Shown here: positions 43,632 to 51,761 of the stretch, piece after piece
Layout: every line of letters starts with the position of its first letter
Position numbering within the stretch: the first letter of the stretch is position 1
NCBI GenBank assembly: GCA_013297745.1
Contig: JAAFIM010000002.1
Location: 1-64,000 of the forward strand
DNA: 64,000 bases
Direction of reading: 5' to 3'
From: Chitinophagales bacterium
GTDB taxonomy: Bacteria > Bacteroidota > Bacteroidia > Chitinophagales > Saprospiraceae
Notes under the pieces: model-generated
What the model saw: only the letters and a program-made list of their open reading frames with translations
Databases searched by the model: none
What the model was told of the DNA's origin: nothing
Translations under genes and position numbers: made by a program

Positions 43632-44279
43632 ATGAATAACGAACAATACTATAATGCTGATTATTTCAATTGGCAAAAAAATATGGGCGCTTTTGGCGGC
43701 TGGGCAAATTTACGTTTTTTTCAACCGCATATCGGCGCTGATTCTTCAGTTATAGATTTTGGCTGTGGGGGCGGTTTTTTGCTCAATAATCTAAAATGTA
43801 AAGAGAAATTGGGGGTCGAAATCAACGATATAGCCCGCCAAACTATAGATTCTTTTGGTATAAAATCCCATAAATACACAGCCGATGTGGCTGACAATTG
43901 GGCTGATGTTATCATCTCTTGCCACGCTTTGGAACACGTGCCGCAGCCTTTGGCTGAATTGCAATTGCTCAAAACTAAACTCAAAAAAGGGGGCAAAATT
44001 ATTTTTATGGTGCCTTTTGATACTTATGATTATCGCCCCAACGATGTCAATTATCATTTGTATTCTTGGAGTGCGATGAATTTGGGCAATTTGTTCACCG
44101 AAGCTGGGTTCAAAGTCATCAGCTGCCGCAATGTGTACGATGCTTGGCCGCCTTTTTACCAAAAAATAGCCAAATGGTTTGGTGCTAGCATATTCCGCTT
44201 AAGTTGTAAAATTTATGGCTGGTGGCGCAAAAATAAATTAGCCCAATCTATGGTTATCGCCGAAAAAATTGATGACTAA
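43632..44279 (+). CDS. Class I SAM-dependent methyltransferase
   Basis: 215 residues. Motif I VIDFGCGGGFLL binds SAM, the acidic loop is GVEINDIARQ, motif II DVIISCHALEHVPQP and motif III LKKGGKIIFMVP follow. The Methyltransf_11/23 pattern with 'HALEHV' is common in polysaccharide and lipid pathways. The gene is followed by a membrane protein and a sugar transferase gene in overlapping order, so it probably belongs to a small glycan-assembly cluster. Substrate unknown. Confidence 0.9.
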   Translation: MNNEQYYNADYFNWQKNMGAFGGWANLRFFQPHIGADSSVIDFGCGGGFLLNNLKCKEKLGVEINDIARQTIDSFGIKSHKYTADVADNWADVIISCHALEHVPQPLAELQLLKTKLKKGGKIIFMVPFDTYDYRPNDVNYHLYSWSAMNLGNLFTEAGFKVISCRNVYDAWPPFYQKIAKWFGASIFRLSCKIYGWWRKNKLAQSMVIAEKIDD

Positions 44280-45411
44280 TCTAAGCACGATAAAATTTTT
44301 ATCCATTCTTGTCCTCATCTACATAACGCAGATGGGGGCTTTTTTTGCGCTGCAAGTCCAAACTGATAGCCCCAGTTTTGCCAACGCTATAGCCTTGTTG
44401 GCTGGCGACGAGGCTTTGCCCGACAGATTGATGCGACTTTCCAAACCGTTAAGTTTGTTGTTGCCGTTATTTTTGTACAAAATTGGTTTTTCTGCTTATG
44501 CCGCTTTGCTTATCCAATCGCATTTGGCTTTGGGGCTGGCTTTATTTTTTTTGTACAAAATCGCCTTCCGTCTCTCCTATTCTGTGCCATTGGCGCAATT
44601 GATTTGTATTTTATATGCGGGCTGTGGAGCTATTGGGGTGTATGGCTTGGCGATATTGGTAGATATGTGGGCTTGGGCTGTGATGTTGGGTTTGATATGT
44701 TGGAGTTTGTGGATTTATACGGATAAAAATGTCTCTTATCCCCGATTATTTTCGCTGGGGATTGGGTTGGGATTAGCTTTTTTTGTGAAAGAAAACGCGG
44801 TAATTAGTGGCATTTTTTTATTTTTAATGATAATTTTTAGCCCTAATTATTCACTCAAGAGCAAATTTTTCCAACTCTGCGCTGTAGGTTTAGCTTTTTG
44901 CGCCGCACTTAGTTTGGGTTTGTTGCTAACCAGCCATTTTTTCGGTTATAATCTTTACGATTGGATAGTTTTTAACCAAATCAACGCCGTAGTATATGCA
45001 TCCCCGCTCAAAGCTTTTTTTACCCAAACCTTTCGCAGTTTGGATGTGGGTTGGTGCTTGGTTGGGTTGGGTATAATTCAAACAATAAGGGCTAAAAACG
45101 GGCTAAATTTCGCTGAATGGGCTTTTATTATCACGGGTTTTGTGGGTTTGTGCCTATTTCCGCTCATTTGGGGCTATTATATGGACAGAATTTTGTTTAT
45201 GTTTGCGCCCTGTTGGTTGTATTTGGCAGCGCGCGGGTTGTTGTTTTTTACCAAAAGGGCTTATTTCTTAGCTATTTTTGCGTCAGCTTCCAATATAATC
45301 GCTAATTTTGTGGTTTATAACTATCCTATAGCGCAATTTTTGCCCTTTATTTATACGGTTTATGCGCTTATGCTGATGGCTTTTTTTATCAAAAGAGAGA
45401 AAATATGTTAG
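44272..45411 (+). CDS. Polytopic membrane protein, GT-C-like
   Basis: 379 residues from the ATG at 44272, which overlaps the methyltransferase stop by eight bases. About ten membrane helices. The layout, with a first extracytoplasmic loop containing QTDSPSFANAIALLAGDE and later helices FVKENAVISGIFLF and IWGYYMDRILFMFAP, suggests a GT-C type membrane glycosyltransferase (dolichol- or undecaprenol-sugar user), but the expected acidic pair is not clear. It overlaps the next gene by seven bases. Probably part of the same glycan cluster. Confidence 0.78.
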   Translation: MTNLSTIKFLSILVLIYITQMGAFFALQVQTDSPSFANAIALLAGDEALPDRLMRLSKPLSLLLPLFLYKIGFSAYAALLIQSHLALGLALFFLYKIAFRLSYSVPLAQLICILYAGCGAIGVYGLAILVDMWAWAVMLGLICWSLWIYTDKNVSYPRLFSLGIGLGLAFFVKENAVISGIFLFLMIIFSPNYSLKSKFFQLCAVGLAFCAALSLGLLLTSHFFGYNLYDWIVFNQINAVVYASPLKAFFTQTFRSLDVGWCLVGLGIIQTIRAKNGLNFAEWAFIITGFVGLCLFPLIWGYYMDRILFMFAPCWLYLAARGLLFFTKRAYFLAIFASASNIIANFVVYNYPIAQFLPFIYTVYALMLMAFFIKREKIC

Positions 45412-46316
45412 ATGTTCCCGTTTTAATGCTGGTTTTCAATCGTATAGAAACCACCGCTAAAGTTTTTGAGCAAATCCAAAAAGCTCGCCCCCGTCGCCTC
45501 TATGTAGTGGCTGATGGCGCTAGGGCGCACAAAGTGGGTGAAATGCAAAAATGTGAGGCTGTACGGCAATTATTTTTGGACAAAATAGATTGGGATTGTG
45601 AATTATATACTTTATTCAGAAGCGAAAATTTGGGTTGTCGTCGTTCTGTATCTACAGGTATAAGTTGGTTTTTTGAGCAAGAAGAAGAGGGAATTATTTT
45701 AGAAGATGATTGTGTGCCCGAACAAAGTTTTTTTAGCTTTTGCCAAGAAATGCTGGATAAATATCGCCACAATGACCAAATAATGCATATTAGCGGCTCT
45801 CAATTATTGCCCCAAAGATACCAAACACAACCAGATGCCTATCTGTATGCTCGTGTGCCTTATATTTGGGGTTGGGCTACTTGGCGGCGCGCTTGGCAAT
45901 TGTACGACGCAGAAATGCAAGCTTGGCCAAATTTTTTGGCTACACGCACCAATGAATTGCTAGGGTTGGGAAATTTTATTAAAAATAAATTTCTAAAAAA
46001 TATGCAAGCCGTATATCGCTATGAATTAGATACTTGGGATTATCAATGGACTTTTAGCCTTTGGCAAAACAAAGGGCTAAGTATAGTGCCCAACCGCAAT
46101 TTGATTTCCAATATCGGTTTTGGGGCTGATGCGACCCACACCGCTACAGTTTCTCACCTAGCCAACCAAAAATTAACAACTATTGGAAAAAATTTAAACC
46201 CCAGCAATCAACTGCCTGTTGATTTTGAGCACGACCGCCATATTTTTTTATTTGTATATGGTGCTAATATATTCGTGCGGGGTTGGCGTTGGTTCAAAAC
46301 CAAATTTTTAAAATAA
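45405..46316 (+). CDS. Nucleotide-diphospho-sugar transferase-like (GT-A fold)
   Basis: 303 residues. N-terminus PVLMLVFNRIETTAKVFEQI and the LYVVADGARAHK, FRSENLGCRRSVSTGISWFF and GIILEDDCVPEQSFFSF blocks form a GT-A fold; the EDD is the metal-binding acidic motif. A later VPYIWGWATWRRAW is typical of this HlpA/GT2-like branch. It probably transfers a sugar to a surface glycan. The start overlaps the stop of the membrane protein gene, a sign of coupled expression. Confidence 0.87.
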   Translation: MLDVPVLMLVFNRIETTAKVFEQIQKARPRRLYVVADGARAHKVGEMQKCEAVRQLFLDKIDWDCELYTLFRSENLGCRRSVSTGISWFFEQEEEGIILEDDCVPEQSFFSFCQEMLDKYRHNDQIMHISGSQLLPQRYQTQPDAYLYARVPYIWGWATWRRAWQLYDAEMQAWPNFLATRTNELLGLGNFIKNKFLKNMQAVYRYELDTWDYQWTFSLWQNKGLSIVPNRNLISNIGFGADATHTATVSHLANQKLTTIGKNLNPSNQLPVDFEHDRHIFLFVYGANIFVRGWRWFKTKFLK

Positions 46317-46332
46317 AAAATCAATTTATATA

Positions 46333-47031
46333 ATGAAAAATGTACTAATCACAGGCGCAAGCAAGGGCATAGGCAAGGCTATAGCTATAGCTGCGGCTCA
46401 AAAAGGTTATAATATCGCCATTTGCGCAAGAGGTGAAGAGGCTCTAACCAAATTGACTTTTGAACTGATGGCTATCAACGAGGATATAATCGTGGCTGCG
46501 CACGCTGGCGATATGTCCAAAGAAGCGGATTGTGTAGCTTTTGTAGAATTTGCTAAATCCAATTTTGGGCATATTGATATAGTGGTGAACAATGCGGGAG
46601 TTTTTCTGCCCACTGCGCTAATCAATCCCGATAATAACGCCGCTTTTCGCCAAATGATGGATACCAATTTGTACAGCACGCACTACATCACCCAAACTGC
46701 GCTAAAATATATGCCCTCACAACCCACGAGCCATATTTTCAACATCTGTTCTATAGCCAGCATTATGCCTTATAGCGGTTATAGCGTGTCCAAATTTGCT
46801 ATGTTGGGTTATTCCAAAGTCTTGCGGGAAGAGCTAAAAGCGCGCCATATCCGCGTTACCGCTTTATTGCCTGGGGCAACGCTTACGGATTCTTGGGCTG
46901 GTACAGAATTGCCAAAAGAACGGTTTATGACCGCTGAAGACATAGCAGCAGCTTTATGGGCTTGTTATGATTTGAGCGCGCATACAGTAGTAGAAGAGAT
47001 GATACTAAGACCTTTGCAAGGAGATTTATAA
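46333..47031 (+). CDS. Short-chain dehydrogenase/reductase
   Basis: 232 residues. Cofactor motif TGASKGIGKAIA (residues 8-19), NNAG strand, catalytic Ser (SIAS) and YSVSK with Tyr and Lys are in the classical SDR order. The basic residue after the first strand (ARGEE) suggests NADP preference. The substrate is unknown; classical SDRs act on keto groups of sugars, lipids or fatty-acyl chains. It lies 16 bases after the sugar transferase gene and ends the cluster with a terminator. Confidence 0.93.
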   Translation: MKNVLITGASKGIGKAIAIAAAQKGYNIAICARGEEALTKLTFELMAINEDIIVAAHAGDMSKEADCVAFVEFAKSNFGHIDIVVNNAGVFLPTALINPDNNAAFRQMMDTNLYSTHYITQTALKYMPSQPTSHIFNICSIASIMPYSGYSVSKFAMLGYSKVLREELKARHIRVTALLPGATLTDSWAGTELPKERFMTAEDIAAALWACYDLSAHTVVEEMILRPLQGDL

Positions 47032-47044
47032 ATAAAAACACCAG

Positions 47045-47081
47045 CAAGCCCTTATGAGTTAATTCTTAGGGGCTTTTTTTT
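47045..47081 (+). terminator. Terminator after the SDR gene (CACAAG family relative)
   Basis: AAGCCCTTATGAG, loop TTAA, TTCTTAGGGGCTT then a T-run. Arms are related to the hairpins at 20752 and 22131 but mismatched. Confidence 0.7.
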
Positions 47082-47160
47082 ATAAAAAAATTTAGTTTAC
47101 TATACTTTTTTTTATTTGGAACGTTTTTTGGTTGGTAAATGTAATTCTACTAAATAAAGA

Positions 47161-47414
47161 TGTTTAGTAAGAATTTTTTTACATTTTCAATCAAGAAAAA
47201 TAACTGTTTATGCCTTTTAAGCAACAGACTAAAGTCTGTTGCAATTGTTTTTTTGTCCTTCAACGGGTTAAAACCCGTTGGTATTGACCGATAAAAGTAT
47301 AAAACGCGCGGGGCTTCAGCCCCAAAAGCGCGAAAAAATCCTAAATATCAATTGTGCTGGGACTTTAGTCCCGCACAACATAGAGAAATTAAAAGATAAA
47401 AATCATACTAAACA
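47161..47414. repeat. REP-like hairpin cluster with imperfect terminal repeats
   Basis: Four palindromes in about 160 bases: GCAACAGACT-AA-AGTCTGTTGC (47221-47242), CAACGGGTT-AA-AACCCGTTG (47261-47280), GGGGCTTCAGCCCC within CGCG arms (47305-47332), and TTGTGC-GGGACTTTAGTCCC-GCACAA (47352-47378). The block is bounded by TGTTTAGTAAGAATTTTTT at 47161-47179 and its near-complement (16 of 19) at 47396-47414. Such palindromes are typical of REP sequences moved by RAYT transposases; none is in the window. It lies just before the type IX protein gene. Confidence 0.7.
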
Positions 47415-47441
47415 ACTCCTAAATTAATAATTTCTTCCACT

Positions 47442-49202
47442 ATGATTAAATTTTTATTCCTATTCTGTTTATTAGCTATCGCACAACTACAAGCCCAGCA
47501 CGTAAACATCAACCAAAACTATGGCTCGTTAGAAGTTGGCCAACCTTACCCTTTTACAGCAACTGTTAGCAAATTGAGCAAAGGGCAAAGCGTAACACAA
47601 TGGACTTGGTCTGCTCAAGATTTAGGCACAGGAGGCAGCATCAATGGGCAAATCACCAACTTTGCAAGAGGAACTTTTAGTCGCACCATTTTTAGCTCCG
47701 CAACTTCCAGCAACGCAATTATCATTTGGCAGCACCTTACACCTAGAAGGGTACGAATTACCGCGAGAGCTACTATTTCTTCAGTTGATGCGCAAGGGAA
47801 TGTATCAACAAGAGATATTCACCAAAAAATTTATCTGCAAGTTCTAGATGTTTGCCCACCACGCATATCGGGACCAAATCCTGTGCAACAATGTTGTACT
47901 TCACCTTTGACTTATACAGCAAACGATTTTTGCGATGCGGATTATTTTATTTGGACTGTGCCTAATGATTGGACTATACAAAGCGGACAAAATACGCGTA
48001 CTATAGTAGCCATTCCGCCCTATTCTCTTAGACCTAATCCTGGCACTATCTCCTGCCGCGCGTATAGAATGGCTGCGCCTGCTCGTCCCAACGAATTGGG
48101 CGAATTGCAACTTACCTCGTATTATCCCAGCGCAAATATATCGGCTATTCCCAACGCTTTGTACAATATCTGCCCTAATGAAACCCATACTTATTCTGTC
48201 GAACCGAGTTGTGGGGTGCAATCTTACACTTGGCAATTTCCTTTGGGTTGGACTATACAAAACGGACAAAATACCAACAGCGTTACCGCTTGGACGGGTA
48301 CAAATCCCAGACAGGGCGATGTTAGAGTTTATGTAAATTATGGTGCAAATTCCCCCTGCAATGTTGCCGATACCCAACATTTAGATGTAATTAGAGACGG
48401 CGTAGCCGCTTTTCGGGTACAAAACAGACCAGCCGAGTTTGATTATACCTATTTCCATTGCAATCGTTGGTGGTTTTGTGCTAATAACAGCCACAATTAT
48501 ATAACAGGGCAAGCCTATAGACAAACGGAGCGGGTAATTTGGCAAATTTCAGCCCCTTGGCATTTTAGACTACCCAACGGCACGCGCACTAGAAGCGTAA
48601 CTTGGAACGTCAATTATACCCAAACGATGAACCTCGTCTCACCCGCTATTGGTTGTGATAATAACGGCGTAGGCTCAAGCGGCGGCGGAACGGTAACTAT
48701 TACTACAGGAAATTGTTTGGGAGCTACTTCCACCACACAAGCATTTAGCAGAGAATTAAGCACATTTTGCCAAGGCAATACTTCCTGTTATCCCGCCCAT
48801 TGCGCTTGCTGCGGCTCTAATTCGGGTTGTGCACAAAACCCTTTGCGCCCAGATATAGACCCTCAAAATCAACCCAGCACGGAAGATATTAGTTTTGAGG
48901 AAATAAGTTTTGGAAACGAACCATTAAGCACAGAAAATATGGATGAAGAGAACGTTTCCGTATGGGTTAATGATTTGGTGGAAATTTATCCCAACCCCAG
49001 CACGGGCATTTTCTACGTACAAAGTAAGGAAATTATAGAAACAATTAGAATTTTTGATACGCAAGGGCGTTTGGTTTATGAACAAAATAATCCCAATTCC
49101 CAAACAGAAATTAATCTAAACCAACAGCCAAGCGGCATTTATTGGCTGCAAAGCATAGCTAAAGGCAGCAGCAAAACCACCAAAATCATTTTGGCAAAAT
49201 AA
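47442..49202 (+). CDS. Type IX-secreted surface protein with PKD-like modules
   Basis: 586 residues. Signal peptide MIKFLFLFCLLAIAQLQAQ. Two related modules of about 90 residues start near ISGPNPVQQCCTSPLTYTANDFC and ALYNICPNETHTYSVEPSCG; each contains the sequence WTIQ(S/N)GQNT, as in PKD-like Ig folds that follow a Cys-bounded strand. A Cys-rich stretch (CYPAHCACCGSNSGC) lies near residue 450. The last ~75 residues (VEIYPNPSTGIFYVQSK... to KIILAK) are a type A sorting domain. Probably exported to the surface by the type IX system. Confidence 0.92.
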   Translation: MIKFLFLFCLLAIAQLQAQHVNINQNYGSLEVGQPYPFTATVSKLSKGQSVTQWTWSAQDLGTGGSINGQITNFARGTFSRTIFSSATSSNAIIIWQHLTPRRVRITARATISSVDAQGNVSTRDIHQKIYLQVLDVCPPRISGPNPVQQCCTSPLTYTANDFCDADYFIWTVPNDWTIQSGQNTRTIVAIPPYSLRPNPGTISCRAYRMAAPARPNELGELQLTSYYPSANISAIPNALYNICPNETHTYSVEPSCGVQSYTWQFPLGWTIQNGQNTNSVTAWTGTNPRQGDVRVYVNYGANSPCNVADTQHLDVIRDGVAAFRVQNRPAEFDYTYFHCNRWWFCANNSHNYITGQAYRQTERVIWQISAPWHFRLPNGTRTRSVTWNVNYTQTMNLVSPAIGCDNNGVGSSGGGTVTITTGNCLGATSTTQAFSRELSTFCQGNTSCYPAHCACCGSNSGCAQNPLRPDIDPQNQPSTEDISFEEISFGNEPLSTENMDEENVSVWVNDLVEIYPNPSTGIFYVQSKEIIETIRIFDTQGRLVYEQNNPNSQTEINLNQQPSGIYWLQSIAKGSSKTTKIILAK

Positions 49203-49203
49203 T

Positions 49204-49241
49204 AAAGCCCTCACAAGTTCATTCTTGTGGGGGCTTTTGGT
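49204..49241. terminator. Bidirectional terminator (CACAAG family, variant)
   Basis: AAAGCCCTCACAAG, loop TTCATT, CTTGTGGGGGCTTTT. It separates the type IX protein gene (+) from a converging small gene (-). The T-tract is interrupted by GG. Confidence 0.75.
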
Positions 49242-49249
49242 TTTTATGT

Positions 49250-49702
49250 TTATAAAATCTGTATCAATTTTTCAGTCGCTATAAATTCTTGTTCTACTTC
49301 TACAGGTATAAAACGGAAACGGATTGGGATAAATTTAGCGATTTCCAACTCTTCGTAGAAGTATAAAAATAGTCTACAATTTGCTTGGTTTTCTATTGTA
49401 TTGCTATTCAAAAAAATAGCGTAGCTCAACGTTTCTTCGTTATTTGCATATTGAAAAACAGTTTGGAATTGGCTTTTTTTATCCACAAAAAATTTTTTAA
49501 CAAAATTGTCTACTATTTCTTGCGCATCAATAGGCTGATGCAAAAAACAGATATTCGCCATTTCAAAAAATTTCTCATTATCAAATATATCCATTTCTAC
49601 ATTTTTTTGGTATTGTTGAAACAACCAAATCAACGTTTCTACTGGGTTTTTGACGTGAGATAATTGTAGGTTTTGTAAGTTATTTTTGGCTATTGTACTC
49701 AT
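49250..49702 (-). CDS. Small hypothetical protein
   Basis: 150 residues, soluble, acidic. No known domain: the N-terminal part is helical, the middle contains NICFLHQPIDAQEIVDNFVKKFF and a strand-rich C-terminal half ends IPVEVEQEFIATEKLIQIL. A TATTTTTG box lies 19 bases upstream on the minus strand, preceded by CTGC, the same sequence context as the box before the next gene upstream. Possibly co-regulated with it. No function can be offered. Confidence 0.7.
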   Translation of the reverse strand: MSTIAKNNLQNLQLSHVKNPVETLIWLFQQYQKNVEMDIFDNEKFFEMANICFLHQPIDAQEIVDNFVKKFFVDKKSQFQTVFQYANNEETLSYAIFLNSNTIENQANCRLFLYFYEELEIAKFIPIRFRFIPVEVEQEFIATEKLIQIL

Positions 49703-49720
49703 ATTGCTATAATTTTACTG

Positions 49721-49728
49721 CAAAAATA
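49721..49728 (-). promoter_or_regulatory. -7 element of the gene starting at 49702
   Basis: Minus strand TATTTTTG; plus strand context is CTGCAAAAATA. Confidence 0.5.
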
Positions 49729-49795
49729 GTAAAAAAAATCCAAAACGGACTAGCCAAAACCAAAATTTAGAAAATAATTTCCAAAAAATCGCCAA

Positions 49796-50206
49796 TTACT
49801 TCTGCAATCCCCAAGTATTCACTAAATAATTGACAAAGTTGTTGAAGTGTTCTTTGCTTTTTTCATAATTATCTTCAATCTGTTTTTGATATACAATTTT
49901 GCTATTATCAATTTCATAACGGTAAAATTCTGAGCAATCTTTTAGTGTAATGTAGGCGTCATATATGTAAATTTTAAACGTAAAAATTTTTATCTGAGAG
50001 TTAGGATTAATTGAATTTTTTATCTTCTCGTGAGTATCGCCTAATGTTTTGTTTTTTTGCGAAGCCATAGCGTGTAAATAATGCATTGCTGCGTAGAAAA
50101 GACAAGTAGTTTTTAACCCTAACATTTGATTAGGAAACGCACTTTCTAACAAATTAGCGTCTTGTTCAAATTCTTTGGCTTTTTCCAAGTGGCTGTAGTT
50201 ATCCAT
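49796..50206 (-). CDS. HEPN-like small helical protein
   Basis: 136 residues, all-helical. The order HLEKAKEFEQDANLLE, TTCLFYAAMHYLHAMAS and HEKIKNSI recalls HEPN-domain proteins (helical, 'yYA..h...A'), but the RNase motif RxxxxH is not evident. It may be a non-catalytic HEPN relative or an MNT/HEPN-type antitoxin partner; no nucleotidyltransferase gene is beside it. A TATTTTTG box lies at 50233-50240 on the minus strand. Confidence 0.6.
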   Translation of the reverse strand: MDNYSHLEKAKEFEQDANLLESAFPNQMLGLKTTCLFYAAMHYLHAMASQKNKTLGDTHEKIKNSINPNSQIKIFTFKIYIYDAYITLKDCSEFYRYEIDNSKIVYQKQIEDNYEKSKEHFNNFVNYLVNTWGLQK

Positions 50207-50511
50207 ATTATTATTATTTTAAAATTATACTGCAAAAATAAATCGGAAATTCTGAATAAAAAATTTTTTTATTTAAAAAGATTTGTTAAGGTAGTATAAT
50301 TTATTATGTTTTGTAACACACTAATTATTAATAATTTACATCATACAAAAATCACCAAAAGCTTTTGTATAGTTGCTTATTAAAATTTTTATAATTTGTA
50401 TAAAAAACTATCAAAATCTAATCAAAACTGCAACAAAATTGTGCAAAACAAAAAAACCAACCCCCACAGCGCGGAAGTTGGTTTCTATAAATTTATATTC
50501 TATTCTAACGA
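50207..50511. other. AT-rich gap with thiolase terminator
   Basis: Between two minus-strand genes. TATTTTTG at 50233-50240 (minus) serves the HEPN-like gene. A hairpin AAACCAAC ... GTTGGTTT (50449-50487) followed on the minus strand by a T-run ends the thiolase transcript. The rest is AT-rich with no gene or larger structure that I can see. Confidence 0.55.
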
Positions 50512-51696
50512 TTAGCAACGTTCAATAACCACAGCAGAAGCACCGCCGCCGCCGTTACAGATAGCAGCCACGCCAATTTTGCCGTTAATTTGTTGCAAAG
50601 CAGTAATCAAAGTGATGATAATACGCGCGCCAGAAACGCCGATTGGGTGTCCCATAGCCACAGCACCGCCCAAAATGTTGATTTTATCGTGGGGGATGTT
50701 CAATATCTGCATATTCGCCAAAGCCACTACTGAAAAGGCTTCGTTGATTTCAAACGCATCTACTTGCGAAAGGCTCAAACCCGCTTTTTCCAACGCTTTA
50801 GGAATAGCTATAGATGGGGTGGTTGTAAATTGCGCTGGAGTTTGGTTGGCATCAGCATAAGACAAAATTTTAGCCAAAGGTTTCAAACCCAACTCTTTCA
50901 CCGTTTCGGCATCAGCCAACACCAAAGCAGCTGCACCATCGTTGATTTTGGAAGCATTGACAGCAGAAACTGTAGTTTTGAACACAGCGCGAGCAGCTTT
51001 TACCCCAGCCAAATCAGTAACGCGAGCATTTTGTACCTCTTCATCTTTATTGATAACAATAGCCGCTTTTTTAGGCACTTGTATAGTTACGGGTACGATT
51101 TCCGCATCAAAAACACCAGCAGCAGCAGCTTTACGCGCTCTTTCGTAAGAAGCCCAAGCGTATTCATCTTGAGCATCTTTGCTGATATTGTATTCGGTAG
51201 CGCACAATTCGCCACAATTTCCCATCATTTCGCCATTATACGGGTCTTGCAAACCATCGCGAACTATAGCGTCCAACACTTTGCTATCGCCATATTTTAC
51301 CCCGTTGCGCATAGAGGGCAAATAGTGGGGCGCGTTGGTCATACTTTCCATCCCACCAGCTATAGCCACTTTATTATCGCCCAATAAGATAGATTGAGCC
51401 GCGAATATAACCGATTTCATCCCTGACGCGCAAACTTTATTCACAGTCGTACAAGCCACACTTGCGGGCAAACCAGCAGCGAGCGAAACTTGCGTAGTGG
51501 GTGCTTGGCCTGTATTAGCGGACAAAACATTACCCAAAAATACCTCTGTAACCTTTTCAGCAGGCACAGCAGAACGCTCCAAAGCAGCTTTAACAGCTAT
51601 TGTTCCCAATTCTACAGCACTCAATCCAGCCAAACTTCCGCCCAAACTGCCTATAGGCGTGCGCGCTACAGACACGATAAAAACTTCTTTGCTCAT
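50512..51696 (-). CDS. Acetyl-CoA C-acetyltransferase (thiolase)
   Basis: 394 residues. It condenses or cleaves acetoacetyl-CoA. Nucleophile Cys89 is in VNKVCASGMKSV, the second set of catalytic residues is NEAFSVVALA, GGAVAMGHPIGVSGARI (His) and the acid Cys in CNGGGGASAVVIE. Length and motifs are those of biosynthetic or degradative AtoB-type thiolases. It stands alone with its own terminator. Without neighbours its pathway (beta-oxidation, ketone or leucine breakdown) cannot be told. Confidence 0.96.
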   Translation of the reverse strand: MSKEVFIVSVARTPIGSLGGSLAGLSAVELGTIAVKAALERSAVPAEKVTEVFLGNVLSANTGQAPTTQVSLAAGLPASVACTTVNKVCASGMKSVIFAAQSILLGDNKVAIAGGMESMTNAPHYLPSMRNGVKYGDSKVLDAIVRDGLQDPYNGEMMGNCGELCATEYNISKDAQDEYAWASYERARKAAAAGVFDAEIVPVTIQVPKKAAIVINKDEEVQNARVTDLAGVKAARAVFKTTVSAVNASKINDGAAALVLADAETVKELGLKPLAKILSYADANQTPAQFTTTPSIAIPKALEKAGLSLSQVDAFEINEAFSVVALANMQILNIPHDKINILGGAVAMGHPIGVSGARIIITLITALQQINGKIGVAAICNGGGGASAVVIERC

Positions 51697-51761
51697 TTTT
51701 TTATAAATTTTAATTTATTGATTTTTAGTTGTTTATAAAAAGAATAGAAATTGGAGCATTT

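Noticed and set aside
43394-43639. 81-residue Arg/Lys-rich ORF between truA and the methyltransferase
   Set aside because: Lies in repeat-like intergenic sequence and has random basic composition; overlaps the true start of the next gene.
47221-47378. Hairpin cluster as a CRISPR array
   Set aside because: The four palindromes differ in sequence, spacing is irregular, and no cas genes are present.
50764-51387. 207-residue plus-strand ORF inside the thiolase gene
   Set aside because: Antisense shadow of a strongly conserved enzyme; no domain or start signal.
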